25,807 nucleotides of DNA from Patescibacteria group bacterium. GTDB lineage: Bacteria > Patescibacteriota > Minisyncoccia > Portnoybacterales > GWB1-42-6. Location of the stretch: the NCBI GenBank assembly GCA_018818145.1, contig JAHIST010000064.1, positions 1 through 25,807 of the forward strand, in the 5' to 3' direction. The translations under genes and the position numbers were made by a program. Shown here piece after piece: positions 13,678 through 21,088 of this stretch. The notes beneath the pieces are model-generated. The model saw only the letters and a program-made list of their open reading frames with translations, was not told where the DNA came from and made no database searches. Positions within the stretch are counted from its first letter, which is position 1. Each line of letters starts with the position of its first letter.

Positions 13678-15714
13678 GTCTGAGCCCTGATTGCCAAGCG
13701 AGCCATCGGCGCGATAGCGGGCGCCGGCTGCGGGAAGTTTTAAGCTTGTGTTATAAGCGGCTTGCCGGCAATCAGTGGGAGTGCCGTTGCAGGTTTTAAT
13801 TCCCGCGGCAATCGTCCAGGCGTTCCATTCCGCTTGCGTGGGCAAACGGAAACCGGACGGGCAGGGGTTATTTGTCCCGTTCACGCCTTGCCAAAGATTA
13901 TTATTCTGCTGGTTAAGCCAGTCGTAAGGGCTGGTGCTGGTGGCGATGAAATACGCGGTATAGGGAGCTGAAACGGCGGTAGCGGTAGTAACCACGTCTG
14001 TGCCGATATAGCTGCTGCTGGTGGTGGCCTGATGGCCGTCGTATAATCTGCCCCATTGATATAAACTGCCGTAACCGGTGCCGTTGCCGTAGGCGGTGGG
14101 AAGCTGTATCGCCCCAAGATTGCGGTCCAGCCAGCATTTGCCGTCTTCGCCGGTAACCGTGCCATAGGTTAAGCCGTCAATGCCGGAAACAACAGTGTTG
14201 CCGCAGGCCCAAGCAGCCGTCGCCGCCACTCCCGGTGCGCGGAAGACGACGTTGCGGTTGAAAATGGTGTTGGAGCCGATGGAGACGGACGCGCCCGTTG
14301 TGTCCCGCGCCGTTGCCGCCGCCGTATAGGTGGCGTAGATGGAGTATTTGTTAGTAGAATTTGATACCGAAGATGGATTTGTGGGAGTTGTATAATTATT
14401 GTCTGTTTCATATTTACTATCTCCAGAAGTTCCACTATCTCTATAATGACTAATACCTCCACTTGGCACTGAAAATACAGCCCAAGGAGAATAAGTCGTT
14501 CCATTTACAACAGAGGGTTTAGTGGAATAATTTATTGTATTCCATCCAGTTGCTATTGAAGCAGAGGGAGATACACCATTTGTTAAAATTGCTAATGTGC
14601 TTGCATTAACAATAAATCCCTTCATATTGCCTGAACCAGCATAAACAGCAATACTTATGCTATCAACATCGCCATTTACTGAAGCTGTTGTATTCAAGAA
14701 AGAACCCACAGCTTGATTTGTAGTCCAATCCCCCCCCCATCCAGAACCTTGGGTTGTATATCCAAAAGTCGGGTCAACGATTACTGGATAAGCCGCTTTA
14801 TCCAGAAAATCCTGCGGAACAGCAATTGCCAATTTGTTATTTTGCGTGTCCACACTCAATTCACCCCAGACTTTATTTCCTTGCGCGTCAATTATTTGCG
14901 GTCTATAAATATGAAACGCTTTGCCAGCCATATAGTTTTTTCCACCCAAGGCTGTGTAGTCGCCCGAAACTCCGTCCTTGTAATAAACCGCGTAAGAGCC
15001 AACTACGTTTTCAGGGCGGTGAGTTACCGTTTTACCATCTTTGTCAAAACAATCGGTTTCCGTACAGGATAAATCTCCCCTAACCCCTCCTAAAGGAGGG
15101 GAACTCCCTCCCTTTAGGGAGGGTTGGGGAGGATTTTCCTGATTTAAGGGCGGCTGGTAGAAGAAATCAAGATTTTCAGTCTTTATGTCAAAGGAGATAA
15201 CGTTGCTGGCTGGTTTTTCTTTTAACACAGCGTCTATTTCATAGGCGCCTTCGGCGTTAACCTTGTCTTTGGGTAGCTCGTAGAACCGGTAGTCGGTTTT
15301 GGCCGTGGCTATTTTTATCTTTTCGTTTTTAAAAGAAAGGGTCTTATCTTTTAGCTCAGCAGAAGAAAGAACTGGCTTAATCTCTAATTTAACTTCCCCG
15401 TCCCAGCGGGAAAACTGCACAGAAGGGGCAGAATTTGAAGCCACGCCGCTTTTTATTTCAACCTTGACTCCGTTTTCGTCTGGGGGCGGCTGAACCAGAG
15501 CCGCGCCTTCAACCTGATAGCTGTTTTTGATTTCCTGAGGCGCTTGAGCATATTTATCCAGAATGAAAGCAATATCGGCCTGAAGATTTAAGTCTTTACC
15601 CAATTCGCCCGATTGATTGGAAAGGGTGAACCACAAAAGACCGGCGATAAGGCCGAGGAAGAGAATAACACCGACAGCGACAATGGCGAAGGAGTGTTTT
15701 TCAAACATAAACAA
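13549..15714 (-). CDS. FISUMP/DUF1566-type surface protein with DGR-like variable C-terminus
   Basis: This 721-residue protein has one membrane segment (~8-30) and then a large extracellular part. Residues ~40-330 are beta-rich, ending in the AYPVIVDPTFGYT phrase common to CPR surface proteins. Then come ~150 residues of Ser/Thr/Gly-rich sequence, a linking motif NRNVVFRAPG and a C-terminal FISUMP (Fib_succ_major) lectin-like domain (~520-721): GKCWLDRNLGA, LYQWGR, CPSGFRLPTQAEW, LYWSSSPYS and the end FSVRCVKD. Such C-type-lectin-like ends bind ligands and are typical DGR targets. Residues ~193-215 come from the same double-hairpin repeat inserted in recG. It follows the AAA ATPase gene by 32 nt in the same direction. 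No Shine-Dalgarno is visible. Confidence 0.88.
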   Translation of the reverse strand: MFMFEKHSFAIVAVGVILFLGLIAGLLWFTLSNQSGELGKDLNLQADIAFILDKYAQAPQEIKNSYQVEGAALVQPPPDENGVKVEIKSGVASNSAPSVQFSRWDGEVKLEIKPVLSSAELKDKTLSFKNEKIKIATAKTDYRFYELPKDKVNAEGAYEIDAVLKEKPASNVISFDIKTENLDFFYQPPLNQENPPQPSLKGGSSPPLGGVRGDLSCTETDCFDKDGKTVTHRPENVVGSYAVYYKDGVSGDYTALGGKNYMAGKAFHIYRPQIIDAQGNKVWGELSVDTQNNKLAIAVPQDFLDKAAYPVIVDPTFGYTTQGSGWGGDWTTNQAVGSFLNTTASVNGDVDSISIAVYAGSGNMKGFIVNASTLAILTNGVSPSASIATGWNTINYSTKPSVVNGTTYSPWAVFSVPSGGISHYRDSGTSGDSKYETDNNYTTPTNPSSVSNSTNKYSIYATYTAAATARDTTGASVSIGSNTIFNRNVVFRAPGVAATAAWACGNTVVSGIDGLTYGTVTGEDGKCWLDRNLGAIQLPTAYGNGTGYGSLYQWGRLYDGHQATTSSSYIGTDVVTTATAVSAPYTAYFIATSTSPYDWLNQQNNNLWQGVNGTNNPCPSGFRLPTQAEWNAWTIAAGIKTCNGTPTDCRQAAYNTSLKLPAAGARYRADGSLGNQGSDGLYWSSSPYSTYAYDLGFDASSVNPAYYTYRAYGFSVRCVKD
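15070..15137 (-). repeat. Double-hairpin element inserted in the FISUMP gene
   Basis: The element runs from AAATCTCCCC to GGGGAGGATTTT with inner hairpins CCCCTCCTAAAGGAGGGG and CCCTCCCTTTAGGGAGGG. It is the same family, orientation and reading frame as 11270-11333 in recG and encodes NPPQPSLKGGSSPPLGG and so on. Confidence 0.88.
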
Positions 15715-15746
15715 AACTTACAATTTACAAACAAAATAATTAATTT

Positions 15747-17015
15747 TCATTTGAAATTATCGTCAAGCGTTTCCCAAAAAGGCAGAAATTCCACTTTTGT
15801 TTTTCCGATAGGTAAATCGCGTTTAAAACCATTGGTTATGATTAAAGCCCGGGCCGGCTGATATTTTTCAATAAAACTTCGCAACGAGCGCTCAATTTTC
15901 GGCTCCTTGAATTGCTGGAATTTTACTTCAATCGGCAGTAAACTTTTCCCGGAATCCGCCACAAAATCGACTTCCGCCCCTTCTTTTGTCCGCCAAAAAT
16001 GGATAGACATCCCGGTGAAACGCAATTTTTCCATTAAAATATTAAAAACGAAATTTTCAAAAATAAGGCCAAGCTCGGTCTGGCTGACGTCCGGCCGGCC
16101 AAAAATGCCTTGACTATAATTTCTAAGACCCAAATCAACAAAATAAAATATTGGAGTTTTTGTTATTTCTTTGCGTTTATTTCTAAAATAAGGGGCGACC
16201 TTTCGGATAATAAAAGTCTTTTCCAAATACCAGAGGAAATTTTTTACGGTCTGATATGAGATGCCGAGGGTCCCGGACAATTCCGCGTAATTGACTAAAC
16301 CGCCTGTTTGCTGGGCTAATATTTTGACCAAACCGGCAAATGCTTCTGTCTTTTCAACCCCGAGCCAATAAGAAATATCTCTTTCTAAATAACTCTTAAA
16401 AATTTCATCAATTATCCTTGTTTTTTCGCCTGCTGTTTCTTCCAAAATCAGCCGAGGGTATCCGCCAAAATTCATATATTCATCCAACAAAGCGGAAGTT
16501 TTATCCTTTTCTATTTCAAAAAAATCCAAAAGCCGCTTGCTGTAGCGATAATCGGTTTTAAAATCAACAAATTCGCTAAAAGAAATAGGATTAATTTCAA
16601 AAATCATCTTGCGGCCGGCCAAGGACTCATGAATCTTTTCCTTTAACTCGAGACTGCCAGAACCGGAAACAATCAGCTTATGCGGTAAGCCAAAATCATA
16701 GATGCCCTTTAAAAAGACTCCGGAATTCTCTTTTCTTTGGATTTCATCAATAAAAATAAATCCTTTTTCTTTGCCAAATTCCAGCTCTATTTTTTTAAGC
16801 AAAGCGCCTTGCGAAACAAAATATTTTTTGTTCTCTTCAAAATCCAAATTTAAAAAAAGCGTCTTTTGGCCATTTTGTGCCAAATACTGCCTCATCATAT
16901 TCATAAGCGTGGTTTTTCCCGCCTGGCGCGGACCGGCTAAAAGAGTTATCTCTTTTTTGTCCAAATGGCGCTTTAATTCTTCCAATATTCCTCTTTTTAT
17001 TAGATTTTTATCCAT
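15747..17015 (-). CDS. AAA_14/DUF4143 family ATPase
   Basis: This 422-residue protein has an N-terminal AAA_14 P-loop domain with Walker A GPRQAGKTT (28-36), Walker B GFIFIDEIQ (85-93) and a sensor-like VSGSGS (116-121). A winged-helix-like middle follows (GTLGISYQTVKNFLWYLEK, ~249-266). The DUF4143 C-terminal domain has a PD-(D/E)xK-like pattern: D350 in GAEVDFV and E363-x-K365 in PIEVKF. These ATPases are abundant in CPR and archaeal genomes, often in many copies; their role is unsettled and a toxin- or nuclease-like function is only suspected. A promoter (TTGACT-16-TATAAT) lies 6 nt before the ATG, so the mRNA should be leaderless. The promoter is inside the remnant of a BRO-N gene. Confidence 0.93.
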   Translation of the reverse strand: MDKNLIKRGILEELKRHLDKKEITLLAGPRQAGKTTLMNMMRQYLAQNGQKTLFLNLDFEENKKYFVSQGALLKKIELEFGKEKGFIFIDEIQRKENSGVFLKGIYDFGLPHKLIVSGSGSLELKEKIHESLAGRKMIFEINPISFSEFVDFKTDYRYSKRLLDFFEIEKDKTSALLDEYMNFGGYPRLILEETAGEKTRIIDEIFKSYLERDISYWLGVEKTEAFAGLVKILAQQTGGLVNYAELSGTLGISYQTVKNFLWYLEKTFIIRKVAPYFRNKRKEITKTPIFYFVDLGLRNYSQGIFGRPDVSQTELGLIFENFVFNILMEKLRFTGMSIHFWRTKEGAEVDFVADSGKSLLPIEVKFQQFKEPKIERSLRSFIEKYQPARALIITNGFKRDLPIGKTKVEFLPFWETLDDNFK

Positions 17016-17021
17016 ATATAG

Positions 17022-17049
17022 ATTATAGTCCGATAATAGTTAAAGTCAA
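17022..17049 (-). promoter_or_regulatory. Promoter of the AAA/DUF4143 gene (leaderless)
   Basis: On the minus strand TTGACT (17044-17049) and a consensus TATAAT (17022-17027) are 16 nt apart. The -10 ends 6 nt upstream of the ATG at 17015, so transcription should begin at or next to the start codon. Confidence 0.7.
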
Positions 17050-17514
17050 GTTTAATTTTAATCGGTCGAGAGCAACCAAGAATCCATTTCTAATCCAATC
17101 GTCAGAATAACCCTTAAGTTTATAAGGTATCCTGGTTCTCTTAGTCGCCAGCTCCGGATCTTCTATTTCTTGGACTCTCTCATAGCCAACTCGCGCGAGC
17201 CATCGTTTAAGAGGCTCAACTTTTGGCGACGGGATGGATTGAATTATGCGAAACATTGTTTCGGTGTTGGCGCAGTCAGTTACATAGAATTTTCCGTCAG
17301 ACGATCTAAGTTTCAGTTGTCCGATTTTTTCGGACAACTGAATATACCCTTCATTTAAGAGCTTCTTTTTAAGATCATTCCAGTATTTTCTTGGTCTTCC
17401 CGTGTTAGTCAGGGTCTCAATAATATCAATAATCGAAAACCACCATTCGTTATTATGAATGACTCTTCTGATTTTTTTGCCTTTGAATAGGGCGATTTGA
17501 GTTGTTGATTTCAT
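17023..17514 (-). pseudogene. Truncated BRO-N domain (antirepressor-like) gene
   Basis: The first ~140 of these 163 residues align by eye with the full-length BRO-family protein at 24244-25101: IAIFKGKKIRR against IALFKGKKIRR, GKFY(V/L)TD, (F/L)RLIQSIPSP-like, LARVGYER and KGYSDDWI. After GYSDDWI the homology stops. The remaining ~20 residues are read through the promoter of the next gene, so the C-terminal ~140 residues are gone. Intact BRO-N proteins are DNA-binding and common in phages and mobile regions. A TATAAT at 17524-17529 on the minus strand sits 9 nt before the ATG. A truncated but still translated DNA-binding domain is possible. Confidence 0.75.
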
Positions 17515-17606
17515 AACGATTATATTATAGCATCAATCGTTTCAGCGTTAGAGTATTTCTCTTATAGTTTTGTGCCCCCACGAGGAATTTCACCCCCACA
17601 CCTTTG

Positions 17607-17678
17607 CGTCCCTAAGAGGAATTGAACCTCTATCTCAACCTCCGCAGGGTTGCGCTCTATCCGTTGAGCTATAGGGAC
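17607..17678 (-). tRNA. tRNA-Arg (anticodon GCG)
   Basis: The acceptor is GTCCCTA/TAGGGAC, the D-stem GCTC/GAGC, the anticodon stem CAACC/GGTTG with loop CTGCGGA (anticodon GCG, decoding CGC/CGU) and the T-arm AGAGG TTCAATT CCTCT. The discriminator is G and CCA is not encoded. A G at position 34 instead of the usual A (later inosine) is unusual for bacteria. Confidence 0.9.
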
Positions 17679-17898
17679 AAATTTTTGGTACGGGGTTCCG
17701 CAAGTCCCGATTTTCTGAAAGAAAATCGCGGATCCTCGAAAATTATAAAATCAGGAATTTTTAATTTTCGGGACTCATGTTCTGTCCGTTGCCGCCCCGA
17801 TGTTATATCGGGGCGAGCCTCCCGCCTTCAAGGACGAGGCTCGCCAAAGGCGGCGCCCATTGGGCGGGAGCTACGGGGACTTATTTTCAAGCGAGGGG
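17679..17898. repeat. Structured non-coding repeat region
   Basis: There is no gene here. Several inverted repeats are stacked: GTCCCGA...TCGGGAC (about 17706-17775) enclosing GATTTTCT/AGAAAATC, then GCCCCGAT/ATCGGGGC, GCGAGCCTC/GAGGCTCGC and GCCGCC/GGCGGC. On the minus strand the outer end reads GTCCCCGTAGCTC (17868-17880), identical in style to a tRNA 5' half, but no matching 3' half follows. Confidence 0.5.
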
Positions 17899-18381
17899 TT
17901 AAAATTTTAATTTTTTGGTAATTGCGTCAAGCAGTAATTCTTTCTGTTCTTTTTCCGGGATGAATTTTTTTAAAGCTTGGCGGATTTTTTCCGGTTCCTG
18001 CTCCGCCAGGGGAATATGGATTTGCGGCTGCAGCATCTTTTTGCTTAATAAACTTAGATAGTTTATTTCCGGTTTTTCAAAAATCCAGAAAGACATAAAA
18101 TCATTATATAAATATTCTTTTCCGTCTATAATTATTTTTTCGTCTGAAATTGCAAAATTAATTTTCCGCGGACGCTTCATCGCCTGAACATAAATTAAAA
18201 AAGCCGCCAGAAAAATTATTAAAGTAAAAAGATAATTTTCCATCAGCAAAGAAGCAATAACAAAAGCCGCGCTGATTAACCAAAAAGCGGCAAACCAGCC
18301 CTTGCTTTTTTCATAGCGAATAAACTCGGGAGCGGTCCAGCTGATTAAAGTGGAATTATCTTTTGGTTTGATATTTTCCAT
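17899..18381 (-). CDS. Two-helix membrane protein with PH-like cytosolic domain
   Basis: This 160-residue protein has a short N-terminal segment (SWTAPEFIRYEKSKGWFAA) leading into two close membrane helices (~29-65), a basic KRPRK stop-transfer and a C-terminal soluble domain of ~90 residues. The soluble part shows a beta-hairpin/PH-like pattern (INFAISDEKIIIDGKEYLYNDFMSFWIFE) ending in a Lys/Glu-rich helix. Proteins of this size and opening are very common in Patescibacteria; the function is unknown. No Shine-Dalgarno is seen before the ATG at 18381. It stands alone between tRNA genes. Confidence 0.8.
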   Translation of the reverse strand: MENIKPKDNSTLISWTAPEFIRYEKSKGWFAAFWLISAAFVIASLLMENYLFTLIIFLAAFLIYVQAMKRPRKINFAISDEKIIIDGKEYLYNDFMSFWIFEKPEINYLSLLSKKMLQPQIHIPLAEQEPEKIRQALKKFIPEKEQKELLLDAITKKLKF

Positions 18382-18467
18382 AGATTAGCAGGGCGAGATT
18401 TCCACCCTGTTAGATTATTATGAAATAATTTTACCCCGCAGCTTTGGTGCAGTTGGACGACCGATTT

Positions 18468-18662
18468 GTCGTTCCGTGCTTGAGCCGGAATCCAGATTTT
18501 CTCCTCCTCTTAAGATAAGAGGAGGTTGGGAGGAGTTATGATTCGCATGTATTTGCGCCGTTGGCAATACTATAACTCACCCTGCCCCTCTCTTATATTA
18601 AGAGAGGGAACTGGATTCCCGCTGGAGTTTACCCCGCACATTGATGCGGGGCGGGAATGACA
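18468..18662. repeat. Nested palindromic repeat, copy 1
   Basis: Outer arms GTCGTTCCG...GGAATCCAG (18468-18495) and CTGGATTCC...GGGAATGACA (18611-18662) enclose an inner element. That element is a CTCCTCCTCTTA.AT AAGAGGAGG hairpin, GGGAGGAGTTAT, a short linker, ATAACTCACCCTGCCC and a CTCTCTTATATTAAGAGAG hairpin. The linker here is longer (~35 nt) than in copies 2 and 3. This accounts for the gene-free stretch 18382-18708. Confidence 0.85.
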
Positions 18663-18708
18663 GATACCCCTTGGGTCTAACGGTTTTTCGCAAGACCCCG
18701 TAAGAAAG

Positions 18709-18795
18709 CGGTGGGAGTGAGATTCGAACTCACGGTCCCCGTGAAGGGATACCAGTTTTCAAGACTGGCGCTTTCAACCGCTCAGCCATCCCACC
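18709..18795 (-). tRNA. tRNA-Ser (anticodon TGA)
   Basis: This class II tRNA has acceptor GGTGGGA/TCCCACC, anticodon stem CCAGT/ACTGG with loop CTTGAAA (anticodon TGA), a long variable arm (TATCCCTTCACGGGGA) and T-arm GTGAG TTCGAAT CTCAC. CCA is not encoded. Confidence 0.95.
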
Positions 18796-18983
18796 GTAAG
18801 TTTTTCACCCTTCGGGTGACCACCCGCAGGGTGGCAAGACCGTCCCATTCGTCCGCTCTGCCAACCCATCGCTTTTCAACGGGGCGGCCGTCCATTTCAG
18901 TTCCTTTTAAGCTATCCGATACGAAATATCGCTTATCCGATAGGGCTATAATGCTGCATAACAGGTTGGTTCCGCGAAGAAAG
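18796..18983. other. Non-coding spacer with small hairpins between tRNA-Ser genes
   Basis: There is no gene. Two mini-hairpins (CACCCTTCGGGTG and CCACCCGCAGGGTGG) begin the spacer. Farther on, ATCCGATA occurs twice within 18915-18942 and again near 21042. I see no reading frame worth calling. Confidence 0.5.
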
Positions 18984-19071
18984 CGGAGGGTGTGGGAGTC
19001 GAACCCACAATCCCGTTTTTAGCGGGATACGGTTTAGCAAACCGTTGCCTTGCCATTCGGCGCAACCCTCC
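18984..19071 (-). tRNA. tRNA-Ser (anticodon GCT)
   Basis: This class II tRNA has acceptor GGAGGGT/ACCCTCC, anticodon stem ACGGT/ACCGT with loop TTGCTAA (anticodon GCT), a long variable arm (ATCCCGCTAAAAACGGGAT) and T-arm GTGGG TTCGACT CCCAC. CCA is not encoded. Confidence 0.95.
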
Positions 19072-19103
19072 AGCAGAAGAAATAGAGATCCTTAAAAAAC
19101 CCT

Positions 19104-19294
19104 GTCATTCCGGCCCCCGTATCGCGGTACGGGGCAAGCTTGACCTGGAATCCAGATTTTCTCCTCCTCTTATTATAAGAGGAGGTTGGGAGGAGTTATG
19201 AATTATAACTCACCCTGCCCCTCTCTTATATTAAGAGAGGGAACTGGATTCCCGCTCCCCGATCGCGGTCGAGGACAAGTTTCGCGGGAATGAC
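19104..19294. repeat. Nested palindromic repeat, copy 2
   Basis: This copy has the cleanest outer ends: GTCATTCCGG...CCTGGAATCCAG on the left and CTGGATTCCCGCTCC...GGGAATGACA on the right. The inner element is almost identical to copies 1 and 3, with a short linker (GAATT) between GTTAT and ATAAC. Confidence 0.9.
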
Positions 19295-19389
19295 ACAAGA
19301 AGACTTTTTCGGGGACCTCCTGATATTAAAACTTTATCATTTTAGCTGTTTTCAGTCAATTTGATTTTAGCAGCAGGCAATCAAAAAAT

Positions 19390-20124
19390 TTAGCCCCTTG
19401 CTATTGCTAATGCCCAAATTTCCTTGGGACCTAAAGGTTTCAAAGTTTTGGCACATTCTTCAAGCGTGGAAGTGGTCGTACAAATATCATCTATCAAAAT
19501 TATAATTTTGCTTTTTATATTTAAGGGATTATTTAAGGAAGTGCTATTAATTTTTTCATTGACCTTAAAGACGTTTTTTATGTTTTGATAACGCTCTTGC
19601 TTGCTTTTTATCTCTGCCTGGGGGAGAGTGTAGCGTGCGCGTTCTAAGATTTGATTATTAATCGGAATACCCAAAAACCCGCTTATTTCTTGGGCTAATA
19701 GTTCGGCTTGATTAAAGCCGCGCCATTGCAGTCTTCTTTTGTGCAGAGGAACGGGAATAATTATGAATTGAGAATTAAGAAGTATGAAGTTCAAATTTAA
19801 AAGAAATTTTATTATAATTTGTGAAAGCGGTTGAGAAAGTTCTTTGATAAAACTATATTTGTATTTATAAATTATTTGGCGCAATAAAAGATTATTCCAG
19901 TTGGATGCTATCAGCAGTCCGCTGAGCGCCGGGTGAAATTTATTTTTGCATTTTTTGCAGACGTGCCCGGTGGGCGAGCGAAGGCCGCAAAGGAAACAAT
20001 GGGCGTTTTGTAGTATAGGAATAGCGGCAAAACAATCTTTGCAGAGGTAAGAGTTTTCTTTGTTGCAGCCCAAACAATATTTTGGAAAGAGAATATCTAA
20101 TAGCCAATGGATAACTCTTTTCAT
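19390..20124 (-). CDS. comF: ComF family phosphoribosyltransferase-like protein
   Basis: ComF proteins are needed for DNA uptake in competent bacteria. In CPR they accompany the com pilus machinery used for natural transformation. From the ATG at 20124 the protein has ~244 residues. The N-terminal double zinc finger is C-x2-C (YCLGCNK), C-x2-C (LCKDC), C-x2-C (CFLCG) and C-x2-C (VCKKCK). A PVPLHKRRLQWRGFNQAELLA segment follows. The PRPP-loop is IILIDDICTTTSTLEECA near the C-terminus. A GTG at 20139 would add five residues, but it lies in the start of a dispersed repeat, so the ATG is preferred. A GGTGGTG about 9-15 nt upstream, supplied by that repeat, might act as a ribosome binding site. 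It stands alone without other com genes. Confidence 0.92.
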   Translation of the reverse strand: MKRVIHWLLDILFPKYCLGCNKENSYLCKDCFAAIPILQNAHCFLCGLRSPTGHVCKKCKNKFHPALSGLLIASNWNNLLLRQIIYKYKYSFIKELSQPLSQIIIKFLLNLNFILLNSQFIIIPVPLHKRRLQWRGFNQAELLAQEISGFLGIPINNQILERARYTLPQAEIKSKQERYQNIKNVFKVNEKINSTSLNNPLNIKSKIIILIDDICTTTSTLEECAKTLKPLGPKEIWALAIARG

Positions 20125-20136
20125 ATATATAAACAC

Positions 20137-20174
20137 CACCTCACCCCAACCCTCTCCTCAACTGAGGAGAGGGA
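20137..20174. repeat. CTCTCCTCA-hairpin repeat, copy A
   Basis: CACCTCACCCCAACCC is followed by the hairpin CTCTCCTCA AC TGAGGAGAG. A near-identical copy is at 20721-20760. It abuts the comF start. Confidence 0.8.
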
Positions 20175-20222
20175 GGAGATGTTTTATTATTTAAGGTAAT
20201 TTTAACTTATTATCTCCGCGTT

Positions 20223-20397
20223 GTCATTCCGGGCGGGGACCCGGAATCCAGATTTTACTCCTCCTCTTATTATAAGAGGAGGCTGGGAGGAGTTATAATT
20301 AAATTTTATAACTCACCCTATCCCTCTCTTATCTTAAGAGAGGGAATAAATCCAGGATTTGGATTTCGGCTCCCGCCGCTATGCGGGGCAGGAACGT
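20223..20397. repeat. Nested palindromic repeat, copy 3
   Basis: The left end GTCATTCCGGGCGGGGACC and GGAATCCAG are intact. The inner element (CTCCTCCTCTTATTATAAGA... to CTCTCTTATCTTAAGAGAGG) matches copies 1 and 2. The right outer arm is decayed (CCAGGATTTGGATTTCGG, GGAACGTAAG). Confidence 0.85.
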
Positions 20398-20400
20398 AAG

Positions 20401-20563
20401 AGTTTTAGTTTTAGAAAGGAAAATAAGAAAAGTATCCGAATAACTTATCAATGTTTGTTAATGTTTTTATTAATATCTATTAATGTTTATTAGTCCTTAC
20501 ACCTTTTCAAGGTGTGGGGATAAATATATATTAAGATTGAGGCTTCTGAAAAACTTTTAGTAT
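20401..20563. other. AT-rich non-coding spacer with short direct repeats
   Basis: There is no gene. AATGTTT recurs three times between 20448 and 20492 (tcaatgtttgttaatgttt, ttaatgtttat). A hairpin ACACCTT TTC AAGGTGT lies at about 20500-20517, related to the stem at 4964-5009. Confidence 0.5.
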
Positions 20564-20683
20564 GTCATCGCGAGCCCCGAAGGGGCGCGGCGATCCCGCG
20601 AGTAGTGGTGATAATTCGGGATTGCTTCGTCGCCCCGCAAGCGCGGGGCTCCTCGCAATGACGGTGAGTCTCGCAATGACGGT
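20564..20683. repeat. GTCATCGCGAG-type palindromic repeat
   Basis: The outer ends GTCATCGCGAG and CTCGCAATGACG are inverted. Internal hairpins are CCCCGAAGGGGC and GCCCCGCAAGCGCGGGGC, with GGGATTGCTTCGTCGCC between them. A second partial end (CTCGCAATGACGG) follows at 20670-20683, suggesting a nested or repeated insertion. Confidence 0.8.
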
Positions 20684-20720
20684 AAGTACGGTTTTTCAGG
20701 GTGTTGAAAATAAGGCGAGC

Positions 20721-20760
20721 ATCACCTCACCCTACCCTCTCCTCAACTGAGGAGAGGGGG
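20721..20760. repeat. CTCTCCTCA-hairpin repeat, copy B
   Basis: CACCTCACCCTACCC plus the hairpin CTCTCCTCA AC TGAGGAGAG is near-identical to copy A, 580 bp away. From 20761 to 21054 I see no gene, only a tandem ggtattttgaa pair (~20793-20817) and a TGCCTtgtttgAGGCA-type hairpin near 20975. Confidence 0.8.
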
Positions 20761-21054
20761 ATAAAAATCCTCACTAATTTATCCTTCCGTTGGTATTTTG
20801 AATCGGTATTTTGAAGAAATTTTAGGATAAAATTGCTCGCGAAATTATATTGGTTTGGTCTTTGAGGGGGCAGAAGATACCGCTTGGTTTTATCTGTGTT
20901 ATTTTTTGTGTTTGTGGATAAGTCAAAATTAGCGCGGTGATTATGGCGCTGGAATTTTTGATAACCGATACATAAATTTTGCCTCAAACAAGGCATTTAA
21001 CGCCTGAAATGAAATCCGATTTTTAACGCAATTTATTTGATATCCGATACGCTA

Positions 21055-21082
21055 TTGACAGGCTTTTCAGATGAAATAAAAT
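21055..21082 (+). promoter_or_regulatory. Strong candidate promoter of a short transcript/leader
   Basis: A consensus TTGACA (21055-21060) and TAAAAT (21077-21082) are separated by 16 nt. The predicted start is near 21089. Confidence 0.65.
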
Positions 21083-21088
21083 AAGAGT

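Noticed and set aside
18711..19201. Open frames beginning GVRFELTVPVKG and GVEPTIPF on the plus strand
   Set aside because: They are antisense readings of the two tRNA-Ser genes and the adjoining repeats, a well-known source of false proteins.
20125..20139. GTG start five codons upstream in comF
   Set aside because: It lies at the edge of a dispersed repeat and would precede the conserved N-terminus by five extra residues; the ATG at 20124 fits the family better.
18468..20760. Possible CRISPR array in the repeat-rich region
   Set aside because: The repeats are long palindromes with irregular spacing and no uniform spacers; there are no cas genes.
20727..20996. Minus-strand frame of 89 codons
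   Set aside because: Composition is that of repeat text, it begins in a dispersed hairpin repeat, and no motif or ribosome binding site supports it.
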